In this document: in pieces, positions 1-9,012 of the stretch
How the letters are laid out: each line of letters starts with the position of its first letter
Position numbering within the stretch: the stretch's first letter is position 1
NCBI GenBank assembly: GCA_028565635.1
Contig: JAOXYB010024424.1
Coordinates: forward strand, 1 to 16,217
Reading direction: 5' to 3'
DNA: 16,217 bases
Source of the DNA: Phoronis ovalis
Lineage: Eukaryota; Phoronida; Phoronidae
Made by a program: the position numbers and the translations under genes
The notes under the pieces: generated by a model
Database searches by the model: none
Seen by the model: only the letters and a program-made list of their open reading frames with translations
Told to the model about the DNA's origin: nothing

Positions 1-90
1 TCTTCAAGATGCTATATAAAGGGTGTTTATGAAGACCCTCTTTACCATCGAATAGTGGGTATTATAATGATTTCCATTTTTATCTTACAG

Positions 91-883
91 AAAAGGAAGA
101 CACAGATTCTGACCCTCAATTTACACCTCTATTAAATGATTCTGCTGCAATAACTGAGGGCTTCCTTGGTAAGCAATTTCCGATATTATCCGATCTTATG
201 CCATATCAGGATTTTAGAACTTTTTAAGTGCTTATACAAACTCTCGTGTGAGTTGATATACACCGAAAGAGTTTTGTTATTATAATCGAAAAAAAACCCC
301 TCTAAATTGAAATCTGAACAGTACAAGACACACAATTTTCTCATCAGTGCGATTAGAGCTATTCACGAAAAAAATTACTTGTGAATATAAAATAATCCGT
401 CTTTTTTTCTCCATTTAATTATTTGGAAAAATTTAGTTATAAATATACTATAGTCTGTATTCACTGGAACAGATAGCAATTATAAATGTTCTGGCTTTCC
501 CTATTAGTAAGACATAAACATTTTATATTTAACAACATCATAAGACATTGTAAACAGCATAAAATGCTGTGTGTCACAAAGGTATGTACAATCGCTATTA
601 TAAGACCTTTTATAATACAGCAGTCGACTAAAAAAGGTTTTGTGATTTTTATTATTTTATTTTAGCACGCTTATCGTCGAAAGAAGGAAAATTAACCGTC
701 AACCTAGGGCGTCGGCGTAGTTCAATAGCCCCATCGTCAGGACGTAAATCGTCTCTGAAAGAGAGTGCAAAATCAAAACTGGCGTCATTAACAGCAACTC
801 AACAGATGACAACAAAATCGGGAAAAGTTAGTCCGGGAACCGAAAGACGTGGTAGTAAATCAAAACAGGGTGTAAAGCATTAA
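91..883 (+). CDS. 3' end of unrecognised gene: two terminal coding exons (91-168 and 666-883)
   Basis: Two exons join in one frame. The first (91-168) follows a TTACAG acceptor and ends at a GTAAGC donor. The second (666-883) follows a pyrimidine-rich TTTTATTTTAG acceptor and ends in TAA at 881-883. Both introns are phase 1, so the 78-bp exon is symmetric (26 codons). About 97 residues are visible: an acidic stretch (KEDTDSDPQ), then a basic, Ser-rich tail with RRRSS and GRKSS, which match basophilic-kinase consensus sites, and a final Lys-rich end. No folded domain, membrane segment or coiled coil is evident; the tail looks disordered. The upstream part of the gene lies outside the window, so the family cannot be named. 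The matching phases and good splice signals make the model fairly secure even though both exons are too short to stand out as open frames. It lies about 1.4 kb upstream of the next gene on the same strand; nothing shows that they are functionally related. Confidence 0.72.
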
Positions 884-1078
884 TGCATTATATGCCGCCA
901 TGGAGTCACCAAAAATAATGTATTTATCCTGATAAAAGCTATATGCGGTTATATATCGGGACATTGCACATTACGTCTACTTTTGATTTGTCGGGATCTC
1001 GGATATACATAAACTAAAATCCCGTGTGAACACAAAACAAAAAAAGTTTATCTGGATATTAAATGTTTTGCATAAATG

Positions 1079-1084
1079 AATAAA
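1079..1084 (+). promoter_or_regulatory. Poly(A) signal AATAAA of the upstream gene
   Basis: A canonical AATAAA lies 196 bp after the TAA at 881-883 and would give a 3' UTR of roughly 200 bp. AT-rich DNA gives such hexamers by chance, so only its position supports it. Confidence 0.4.
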
Positions 1085-1738
1085 CAAAATCCGGATAAAT
1101 GGAGCTCGGTTTCCGAATGTTTATTATTTTCTATGAGATAGTCATAGCTATTTCGTCGTTTTTCCAATTTATGCAATTATACTATGCTACATTAAAGTTC
1201 CTGTCATGCAAGAAAAAAATTCAATATTTTGCGTAAATTATTCAAAATGCAATCCGTTAGTGTTTAACAACGAATATCTGATTTTCATTCTCTGTAATTC
1301 AATTATATGAAACAGTTATCCTTTCTACCAGATAAGACATTTAAACCAACTTTTGTTCCACGTTTTTTAAAATAACATGCAACAAACATGTATATATTTA
1401 ATGCAATTTTTTTTTGTTCTTTATATATGTTTTATGTGGGAGTTTATGTAATACATGTAAGATGACTAATAATATTATTTTTGTGTTATAATAACCCGTA
1501 GATTTAATATAATTTAAATATATACACCTGCCCACCAACAGCATTACTATAATATCATATTAAAAATAGCGATGTGCCCGCTCTTTTTTGTCTTCGATTA
1601 TTTCTGATACTTTCAACTCTAAGTATAAAGGTGTTAATAACATTTGTTGACCTTTAAAATGAAACCCGCAGTGATAAAGGAATTATTTTTTAAAGATGTA
1701 CCTTTATAAAAAGATACGTAAATTGATCTAAGGTTTAA

Positions 1739-1746
1739 TATAAAAG
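1739..1746 (+). promoter_or_regulatory. Possible TATA box (TATAAAAG)
   Basis: TATAAAAG is a good match to the metazoan TATA consensus and lies about 540 bp before the coding start at 2279. A transcript starting about 30 bp downstream would then need a 5' UTR intron ending at 2208. In DNA this AT-rich such a match is expected by chance, so this is only a candidate. Confidence 0.2.
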
Positions 1747-2190
1747 CATTCACCGAACATTTTCAACAAGGACTCGTAACTTACGGAATTTGATAAGAAG
1801 CTCTGTTTATCCAGTTGCTATCAACATTTTCACGGAAGAAACTTGAACTGATACGGTGCATTTACTTTAGCACTTTTACTTTCATCAAAGTCTCATCGAT
1901 TATGCAGCACTGATTATTTTGCAAAATTATATCAATTATGCACATTGTAACATGATTAAAGTTCTCATTTTAAGAAAGGTTATGTACATTCCATGATTAA
2001 ACAGTTATAAACGAATTAAATAGCTCACGGGAATTTTATTTCAGTTGTACGCTAAATATGAAATAATTGTATTATATTTTGGACGATTCGACTAAACAAA
2101 AGAACCCAGTATTGACTAATGCATACAACTCGGAAGGAACCGACCAAGATTAACCAAAAGTCTAGGAAAAAATAATACACTCAATCCGTG

Positions 2191-2208
2191 CTGATTCCTT
2201 CCTTTCAG
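2191..2208 (+). promoter_or_regulatory. Probable 3' splice site before the coding exon
   Basis: A CTGAT branch-like motif, a pyrimidine run (TTCCTTCCTTT) and CAG at 2206-2208 form a strong acceptor 70 bp upstream of the ATG. It implies that transcripts carry a spliced 5' UTR, with the coding exon starting at 2209. The 5' exon cannot be placed from sequence alone. Confidence 0.4.
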
Positions 2209-2278
2209 TTTACCTGTTTAATGTAGAACTGAACTGGAATTTATTGTCGTCGAAACAGGTTTGGTATTTATAATAAAA

Positions 2279-3433
2279 ATGACAACCGCTTCGGAATATG
2301 TTACTATAACAACAAGTACAGAAACAGTACCTTCCACTAGCGACGTTAACAACACGAAAACTTGGCTATGTATACCGTATGTTGTACTTGCTTTAGTGAT
2401 TATATCTTGTTTTCTAGTGTCATTTATACGTTTTCATAGACAAAGGAAACAAAGCGCTGAAGCAGAAGGAAACGATACAGAAAATCCAAACGTGACGGAG
2501 ACTGGATCACCCAAAAAAGGGAAAGGAACTACAAACAAAAGAAGCGTGAAAAAGGAATTAAAAGAGCAAGAACCACAATTGTCATTTGCGGAAAAGTTAA
2601 AATTAGAGGCTAAAAAAAATAAAGCCAAAGATGATAGTAAAGGCAACGGCACACCAGCTAAACCATTATCATTAGTAGAAAAGATAAAAGCCCAAATGGA
2701 AAAAGAGGAAGCAGAAAGAAATTCAAACGGAGAAATACAGATGAAATGCTTGAATTCAGAAGACAAAACAATTACGAAAAAAACTGCTTTATCAAACCTA
2801 AACATTAAAAGCATTAAAAAATCAGCAGGTATGATTGACAAAAGCAACCAACTTGGCATAAGTCAGGAGCGTTTATTGCCTGAGCACGCAACGTGTTGGG
2901 AAGATTCACCTCTCAACTCTCCCAAGGAAAATGAACAGCCACAAAAATACTCTCACATAGTGTCTCCTGAAATGTCAAACGAGGCTTCGGTGAACAGGGA
3001 AGCAATGACATTCAAGAAACCTAACCAAATAATAATTGAACCTGCCAGTAGTCAAGACCATTCACTGCCGGAACGCACGTCATTCTGGGGAGTTTCACCT
3101 CAAAGCTCTCTTCGAGAAAACGAAAAGCTTCAAAATACTAGTTTGTTGTCGGGATTATCGTCAGTGAAAGATCTACCGCCTTTAGAATTAGCATCAAGAG
3201 CAAGTTCAAGAGAACATTTGAAGAACATTTCGGCTTTAGAGTTTAACAGATCAACTTCCAGAGATTCAGTTTTCTCCTTCAAACATTCCATGCAAATGTT
3301 AGAATTGCCACCTTTAAAAGAGGAGCCAATTGATTATTGCCGTATAAATAACAGAAATACCACTGCAATACATTTACCACGGATTGGTTTTCACCAAGCA
3401 TCATTAGCAGCTGTAAATATGAGTAATTTTTAG
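2279..3433 (+). CDS. Unrecognised single-pass membrane protein with repeated cytoplasmic motifs (384 aa)
   Basis: A single-exon open frame runs from ATG at 2279 to TAG at 3431. This ATG is chosen because it is the first in frame and has A at -3; the frame extends upstream only to a TTG. Residues 1-29 are Ser/Thr-rich with one N-glycosylation sequon (N24-N-T). Residues 30-50 are a hydrophobic helix followed by RFHRQRK, so with no cleaved signal peptide the expected topology is N-terminus outside, tail in the cytosol (type III). The tail is charged and probably disordered. It carries two copies of LSxxEKxK (101-113 and 130-142, period 29) and two of an LPE...W..SP..S..ENE block (200-219 and 263-282, period 63). 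Near the C-terminus LPPLEL and LPPLKEEP recur; LKEE fits a SUMO consensus. I do not recognise the family and propose no function beyond a membrane anchor with a repeat-bearing tail. Part of its 3' half is duplicated at 6941. Confidence 0.78.
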   Translation: MTTASEYVTITTSTETVPSTSDVNNTKTWLCIPYVVLALVIISCFLVSFIRFHRQRKQSAEAEGNDTENPNVTETGSPKKGKGTTNKRSVKKELKEQEPQLSFAEKLKLEAKKNKAKDDSKGNGTPAKPLSLVEKIKAQMEKEEAERNSNGEIQMKCLNSEDKTITKKTALSNLNIKSIKKSAGMIDKSNQLGISQERLLPEHATCWEDSPLNSPKENEQPQKYSHIVSPEMSNEASVNREAMTFKKPNQIIIEPASSQDHSLPERTSFWGVSPQSSLRENEKLQNTSLLSGLSSVKDLPPLELASRASSREHLKNISALEFNRSTSRDSVFSFKHSMQMLELPPLKEEPIDYCRINNRNTTAIHLPRIGFHQASLAAVNMSNF

Positions 3434-3498
3434 TTGTTAAACATTTGTTGTGACAAAAGACACATTCAGTAAGCTTAGCAAAACTTTGTTCTTGGAAT

Positions 3499-3504
3499 AA
3501 TAAA
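3499..3504 (+). promoter_or_regulatory. Poly(A) signal AATAAA of the membrane-protein gene
   Basis: AATAAA begins 65 bp after the stop codon, giving a short 3' UTR of about 90 bp. The matching place in the duplicate (near 7260) reads AATAACGAAA, so the hexamer is lost there. This fits an active gene here and a dead copy there. Confidence 0.55.
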
Positions 3505-4030
3505 AAGAAGTTAAAACGAGAAAAACAATTTTGCAAGTTTTCTCATTTTTTAATCTGTAAAATGGATGTATTCTAAACAGAATACAAAATGGTTCTAATT
3601 GATCTTTATAAGATAAAAGGCGCTATATGAAATTTTGTTGTTTCGCTTTGCTATATCATTCTATGATTTCTAAGTTGCATTGGTACAAGACAAGTTAGCC
3701 TACCTATTCATAAACGTATCAACATTCGGCTGGTACAGGGGCTGGTACCCACACTTCCTGCTCGAATTACTATAATTAAATGAATAATATTTAAAATAAA
3801 ATGATGTTATATTGTCAGCTGATGAAAGTTTCATTGAATTTTCAGTTGAAATGTCAAAATTATTGCAATATGTACATGTAAAAACAAATTACTTTGTTAT
3901 TCACCTGATGTTTACGATAATTTATTATATTATTATTTAATCTTTATTTTATTATAATATGTGACCAACAATCTGATACCATAAGAAAATAGTTAAAATA
4001 AATACTGGATAATCTAGATGTAAAATATTC

Positions 4031-4281
4031 AACTAGGGTAGATATGTTTAAGAGAATTTCACATTCGATCCGGCTAGACCGAGATTTGCCGATTTATGAT
4101 TATGTGGCCGTTGGGAAGGTCTTCTACAACCTTGTAAAATGGGTTTGGCGTATATAGTGAAATTTTTGCCAAACACGACGTAGATCTAATTCAACTTCCA
4201 TTCCGTATATGAGCATTTCCATTGTATTTTTTGTTTGTATTTCAGCGTTACTTCGTTTTCACTTTGTCATCGTGATTATTC
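4031..4281. mobile_element. Probable short insertion with 5-bp target duplication (TATTC)
   Basis: About 246 bp, absent from the matching site in the duplicate at 7769-7773, lie between two TATTC direct repeats (4026-4030 and 4277-4281). The duplicate reads straight through with a single TATTC, as an empty site would. This suggests insertion of a short non-autonomous element after the duplication. There are no clear terminal inverted repeats. A stretch near 4067 (CATTCGATCC) loosely resembles a polymerase III B box, so a SINE is possible but unproven. The alternative is deletion from the other copy across the 5-bp microhomology. Confidence 0.5.
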
Positions 4282-4533
4282 GTTATTACCGGTATTAATA
4301 TTTTTTTATTTCTTAATTGTTGAGGTGAAAATAATTTCATAGGATCTCTTTTAAAACCAATCAACGCAAATGAAATATCTGTAACTGACACAGAATTATC
4401 CTGGTACTTCGTTTCAGATGTTTGAAAAAAATGACTGATAAATTTCCGATGAGGATATGTATTAAAAAAACACTGCCAGTAAAAGAAAAGAAAATATCCC
4501 AGGTCAATGCACAATATGAAATAGATTTCACTC

Positions 4534-4716
4534 ATGCTTCGCTCTCGTCCACGGAGAGTGGGAAACTGGTGAGTGATATAACTTGAAATTTTAATTAAAC
4601 CGACTAAAGTGAACCCAGGCGTACCATACATCCACTTCTCGCATCATATTTTCCAGGCCGCACACCTAATTTCTCCGTCGCTGATCTGCACCGAAATGCA
4701 CCCGACGATGAATGAG
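4534..4716. other. Copy-A-specific block of about 180 bp
   Basis: This block has no counterpart in the duplicate, where only about 7 bp separate the flanks near 8000. It is richer in G+C than its surroundings, with several CG dinucleotides. I see no clear target duplication or terminal repeats, so insertion here or deletion from the other copy are both possible. Minus-strand open frames crossing it do not continue into the other copy, so I do not call a gene. Confidence 0.45.
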
Positions 4717-4907
4717 ATGCATCCGCCCCACAAGAAGCACGGTGCTTCTTTGCAATGCAATGTGCCCATAACAAACATTAAATAAAAGAAGTGAAGTCCA
4801 GATGAAAGAATACGTATTAAAGTGAAGTGGATCACTGATCAATGAACAAATGTATCCATAAAATATTACGATTTTTATCAATTAATAATTTGTGTTTCTG
4901 TTATTTA

Positions 4908-6360
4908 CCAACTAAGGAACTCACGTTACATTTATTTAGTTTCGACTTTATAACTCGTGGATGGTATACCTAAAGAAAGGTTCGGATAATTGTTCACGAT
5001 TATATACAATCGTATTTGCCACCATACATAATTTTATTTTCGCTATATTAGCTATGCGTGTTATAAGTTTGTTTATGTGATGTGTCTGTTGCCCACTCCT
5101 AAGAGGAGTGTTACCAGTGAAGTGAATATTGAAAAAAGAAAAAAATGCAGTACACAATATTTATTGACAATTTAAAAAAAAAATCAAACTATAAAAGTAC
5201 CATATTTAAACTAATACATCAAACTATTAAAAAATAGGCTTAACAAACAAAAAAGAATACATCAGTACCCCGATCGCAAAACGCTGCGAAAAAAATTACA
5301 TAATATATGTAGACTTATTTACAGTTGCAAATTGTAATAGGCACTAAACCCTTGAATTATGTGCAATGTGCAAGCGTATAATACTATAGTTACCAGTTCA
5401 TATAATACAATAAAAAAGAAAACATAAAAATGAAATGAGTTCATAACTCCAAATTTCATATATAATCCAGCTCGAGACAAACAAAATTGTTACAGAGCCA
5501 TTAGTGGAGGCTGGATGACCACAGGTAGTGATTGCTTTTTTTTTTTGATAGATAAACTATTCAAAGCCACGGGGATTTATGTCCTGGTAAAGAGAAAGTG
5601 GTATATTGCATAAGTGTCAAAAACAAATACTAAATTCGCTTCGTAGAACACTGTGTACATAACATTTATTAGCATGTAGATATCACGCCAGGGGTATGCT
5701 TAAATTTAGGATGACAAAAAGTAGTGATAAAACATGTCTTACGGTCAATAAAAAGTTCCTCTTGTAAAAACGTTATATCTGCTGCATTTTTTCTCTAAAA
5801 ATCGGGCAGATTTCCTCTAAAATGCAAGAGGCGTTATTCAGAAAAACAATGTTTGTTTTTCTCATTACTAAATCGTATGGTGGTTATTACACTTGATTTG
5901 TAAGTGCCGTATTGTTGGCAAACAATTCAAGAAATATTAGCAGTTACTTTTATTCAATTTTCCTCCATTCTGAAAAATAACTTGAATACCTGTAACTTTA
6001 AAATAACTCAATCCGTCGTGGTACTTGGACAGTATCGGCTGCAAATGATCCTTGTTTAGTGGGTATGACAAGCGCTGACGGCATGCTGGTATACCTTCTC
6101 AGTAAACCTGTGAATGATGGATAATAACGATATAATTGCATGTTGCTATCCAATTTCCACCTAAATAATAATTGATTCAATTAGGTATAACAAAAAACTA
6201 TGCAAAAAAGTGAATACACAAATACATATTAATACTTTTTTTTTGCTTCGCAACAAAAAATGTCCGCAACAAAATAGCATGATGCGCTTGGCTTTAAAAA
6301 TTCTTCCGTGTCTGCTGATAAATTTTAATTTACATTAATTCTAGCGCTTATGCACCACTG
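4908..6360. other. AT-rich spacer without a supported gene
   Basis: Mostly low-complexity A/T-rich DNA with homopolymer runs. The only stretch that differs in composition is about 6013-6165, described separately. No tRNA, terminal repeats or splice-bounded exon with good support was seen in the rest. Confidence 0.5.
6013..6165 (-). other. Candidate exon or repeat relic, higher GC (unrecognised)
   Basis: On the minus strand an open frame follows a TTATTATTTAG acceptor-like sequence and runs for about 50 codons to a stop near 5998. The translation is not low-complexity (for example LLRRYTSMPSALVIPTKQGS), and the DNA is richer in G+C than its flanks, with short palindromes GGTATACC, GCATGC and AGCGCT. 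It could be a short exon, a fragment of a transposable element or chance. I recognise no family, and no matching upstream or downstream exon is visible. Confidence 0.2.
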
Positions 6361-6940
6361 TTTTCTTATTTATTCCGCTGTCTTTTTATTTATTTTGCTG
6401 TATTTTTATTTATTCCGCTGTCATAAATTATTCCGGTTTTATTTTATTTATTCCGCTAGCTAGTTATTCCGGTTGCATTTTATTTATTCCGCTGTAACGA
6501 GTTATTCTGGTTGCATTTTATTTATTCCGCTGTCATGAATTATTCCGGTTTTATTTTATTTATTTATTCCACTGTCATGAATTATTCCGGTTTTATTTTA
6601 TTTATTCCGCTAGCTGTAATGAGTTATTCCGGTTGCATTTTATTTATTCCGCTGTAACGAGTTATTCTGGTTGCATTTTATTTATTCCACTGTCATGAAT
6701 TATTCCGGTTTTATTTTATTTATTCCGCTGTAACGAATTATTCCGGTTGCATTTTATTTATTTATTCCACTGTCATGAACTATTCCGGTTTTATTTTATT
6801 TATTCCGCTAGCTGTAACGAGTTATTCCGGTTGCATTTTATTTATTCGGCTGTCATGAATTATTCCGGTTTTATTTTATTTATTCCGCTGTAACGAATAT
6901 TCCGGTTTAATTTTATTTATTCCGCTGTAACGAATTATTC
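6361..6940. repeat. Minisatellite, about 38-bp unit, with higher-order structure
   Basis: After about three short degenerate units (to about 6428), thirteen units of 35-42 bp run from about 6430 to 6940. Each has the form TTCCGGTT, a T/A-rich middle (ATTTTATTTA) and TTCCGCTG followed by a variable end. Two middles (GTTTT or GTTGC) and three ends (TCATGAAT, TAACGA, TAGCTGTAA) alternate in a recurring order of about four to five units. Some units carry an extra TTTA. This implies duplication of multi-unit blocks, not only of single units. The array stops exactly at the left end of the second copy of the duplication. Confidence 0.92.
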
Positions 6941-8203
6941 GATAATCGTCAGTGAAAGATCTACCGCTTTTAGAATTAGAATCAAGAGCAAGTTCAAGAG
7001 AACACTTGAAGAACATTTCGGCTTTAGAGTTTAACAGATCAAATTCCAGAGATTCAGTTTTCTCCTTCAAAAACTCCCTGCAAATGTTAGAATTGCCACT
7101 TTTAAAAGAGGAGCCAATTGGTTATTGCCAGGGGATTGCTGTAGAAATAACAAAAATACAACTGCGACCAAGTATAATACGAGTAATTTTTAGTTTGCTA
7201 AACATTTTATTGTGACAAAAGACACATTCAGTAGGTTTAGCAGAACTTTGTTCTTGGAATAACGAAAAGAAGTTTAAACGAGAAAAACAATTTTGCACGT
7301 TTTCTCATTTTTTAATCTGTAAAATGGATGTACTCTAAACAAAATGCAAAATGGTTCTAATAGATCTTTATATGATAAAAGACGCTATAGAAATTTTGCT
7401 GTTTCGTACCAGTTTATAAGATCTAAGTAGCGAACAACCAGAAATGTTAACTTACCTACTCATAAACGTATCAATATTCGGCTGGTATCCACACTTTCTG
7501 CTCGAATTACTATAATTATATGAATATCATTTAAAATAAAATGGTGTTATTTTGTGAGCTGATGAAAGATTCATTGAATTTTCAGTTGAAATGTCAAAAT
7601 TATTGCAATATGTACATGTAAAAATAAATTATTTTTTTTATTTACGTGATGATACGATAACTTATTATCTTATTATTTAATCTTTAATTTATTATAGTAT
7701 GTGACTAACAATCCGATAGCATTAGAAAAGGGATGAAATAAATCCTGGATAATCTAGTCGATGTAAAATATTCGTTATTACTGGTATATTATTAAATATT
7801 TTTTTAATTGTTGGGTTAAAAATATCTCTTTTTAAACCAATCAGCGCAAACGAAATATCTGTAACTGACACAGTATTATCCTTGTACTTCGTTTCAGATG
7901 ACTGATAATTTTCGATGAGGTTATGTATTAAAAAAACAATGCCAGTAAAAGAAAAAAATATCCCAGGCCCATGCAACTAAAATATGAAGATTTCACTCGT
8001 GATTGTGCATCCCCCTACAAGAAACACCGCGCTTCTTTGCACTGCAATGTGTCGATAACAAGCACTAAATAAAAGAAATGGAAGTCCAGATGAAAGAATA
8101 CGAATTAAAGTGAAGTGGATCACTAATTAATGGATAAATGTGTCCATAAAATATTACGATTTTATCAATTACTAATTAATAATATGTATTTCTGTTTATT
8201 TAA
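6941..8203 (+). repeat. Segmental duplication, copy B
   Basis: Direct-orientation duplicate of 3153-4907, shorter because it lacks the blocks at 4031-4281 and about 4534-4716. Its left end abuts the minisatellite. Its right end fades at about 8203, where similarity to copy A stops. Both copies of the non-coding part are AT-rich with many small indels, suggesting neutral decay since duplication. Confidence 0.9.
6946..7208 (+). pseudogene. Truncated copy of the membrane-protein gene
   Basis: This matches codons from about 294 of the gene at 2279 but lacks the start, the membrane helix and all of the N-terminal repeats. Over the first 183 bp there are nine substitutions: seven codons change the residue and only one is purely silent, as expected without purifying selection. 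Beyond about 7127 insertions and deletions shift the frame, so the original C-terminal residues are lost. The equivalent of the poly(A) signal is also mutated. No initiating ATG or promoter is seen in the adjoining minisatellite. It is best read as a dead fragment; a chance transcript through it cannot be excluded. Confidence 0.8.
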
Positions 8204-8680
8204 ATGTGAAAATAATTTTTTTTTTAATCAACCCAAATCAAAATTTAATTTCTTCAATGTTTACCTGCATACCTTTTTCAGCCTAAACCACAATAATATA
8301 CCGGATTATTCAATCATTATTTCCATCTTCGGCCATTTTAGGGAGTAATGGCTCCACTTGTAGTGGGCACTGTGATGGATGTATTGATGTAAAGCAAAGA
8401 CATTGATCTGTCATGAATTTCAACATTTTCACGAAAAGAAGCAAAAAATCGTTATCATTACTTTTGTTTACATTTGGCGTTTTTTACCATGACTGTGCAT
8501 TAACAAACCTAGTTTAGCGAGGATGTGTTACTTATTTGCGCTTATAGTATGATAGCAAGTATGACATGTCATGTGGTTGGAGAAAAGGTAGCTACACTTA
8601 TTCAGTGCCAAATTGAAAAGGTATGGCAATTTTTCAAAAGACAGGGTATCAGTCAATTACAGAAAGTGTTTTATACAAAC
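8204..8680. other. AT-rich intergenic stretch, nothing recognised
   Basis: This lies between the end of the duplicate and the 3' end of IQCB1. Short open frames here are AT-rich and have no recognisable protein features or splice context. Confidence 0.5.
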
Positions 8681-8686
8681 TTTAAT
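8681..8686 (-). promoter_or_regulatory. IQCB1: Possible poly(A) signal ATTAAA of IQCB1
   Basis: On the minus strand the common variant hexamer ATTAAA lies about 140 bp after the IQCB1 stop codon. An AATATA at 8794-8799 is a weaker alternative closer to the stop. No AATAAA was noticed in the first 200 bp. Confidence 0.3.
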
Positions 8687-8824
8687 TGTTATTGAGGAAA
8701 ACAGGAAACTCAGGTATGCTCTTATGCCATATTCATGGGAAAGCGACATGGGATTTTATAAGCAACAAATTTGTTCAATGATTCGACACTTTATATATTA
8801 AAACATCTGTAACTATCTTATAAA

Positions 8825-9012
8825 TCAGAACATTGCTTGGTCTTCTTGATATTGTTCATCTTGATATTCGTCTCCTAGTTTCCTCCACCATGGTTGCTTT
8901 AAAAGTCTTAATTCTTCTAAATGATTTTTTTTTGCTTTTGTAGCGACTGGTAACGACTTGCTATCAAACAGTTCTACATCTACTGAAGTTGCTTCATGAA
9001 GTTTCGGTGCAT
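8825..9012 (-). other. IQCB1: IQCB1 last coding exon (conserved C-terminal motif)
   Basis: This exon encodes residues 488-548. It holds the family hallmarks VATKAK (509-514) and QPWWRKLGDE (526-535). After that the chain ends with an acidic, Gln-rich tail (YQDEQYQEDQAMF), shorter than the human C-terminus as I remember it, which continues with another 25 or so residues. The C-terminal region of the human protein is reported to mediate CEP290 and BBSome contacts, so the short tail may matter. The acceptor TTTTACAG sits at 9013-9020. Confidence 0.88.

Larger units (their letters stand above)
884..2208. other. AT-rich spacer between two plus-strand genes
   Basis: The first 200 bp are probably the 3' UTR of the upstream gene. 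The rest is AT-rich with stops in all frames and no recognisable exon, RNA gene or tandem repeat. The right half would hold the promoter and 5' UTR intron of the gene that follows, if the 3' splice site at 2208 is used. Confidence 0.5.
3153..4907 (+). repeat. Segmental duplication, copy A (3' part of the membrane-protein gene plus flank)
   Basis: This stretch aligns in direct orientation with 6941-8203. Homology starts inside the coding region at about codon 292, continues through the stop and poly(A) signal and runs about 1.4 kb into non-coding DNA. Identity by eye is about 95% across the first 183 bp and lower with many small indels further on. Because flanking non-coding DNA is included and there is no poly(A) tail at the right end, this is a DNA-level duplication, not a retrocopy. 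Two large blocks are present only here: 4031-4281 and about 4534-4716. Confidence 0.9.

Noticed and set aside
2434-2859. 141-codon antisense open frame inside the membrane-protein gene
   Set aside because: It is a shadow of an A/G-rich coding strand, giving Phe/Leu/Ser-rich sequence on the opposite strand.
4060-4085. tRNA-like B box in the copy-A insertion
   Set aside because: CATTCGATCC only loosely fits the consensus, and no A box or cloverleaf could be made, so no tRNA or definite SINE is called.
4248-4631. Minus-strand open frame of 127 codons in copy A, partly similar to a minus-strand frame at 7722-7976 in copy B
   Set aside because: The shared stretch (KYQDNSVSVTDISF-like) follows from the DNA duplication. 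The frames diverge on both sides, the copy-A frame runs into the inserted block, and substitutions show no bias to silent sites.
4644-4881. Minus-strand open frames with hydrophobic stretches that suggest membrane helices
   Set aside because: Two overlapping frames are both open, the counterpart in copy B is broken, and T-rich strands give hydrophobic translations by default.
5095-5109. ACTCCT/AGGAGT mini-hairpin
   Set aside because: A six-base inverted repeat with a 3-bp loop is expected by chance and has no context here.
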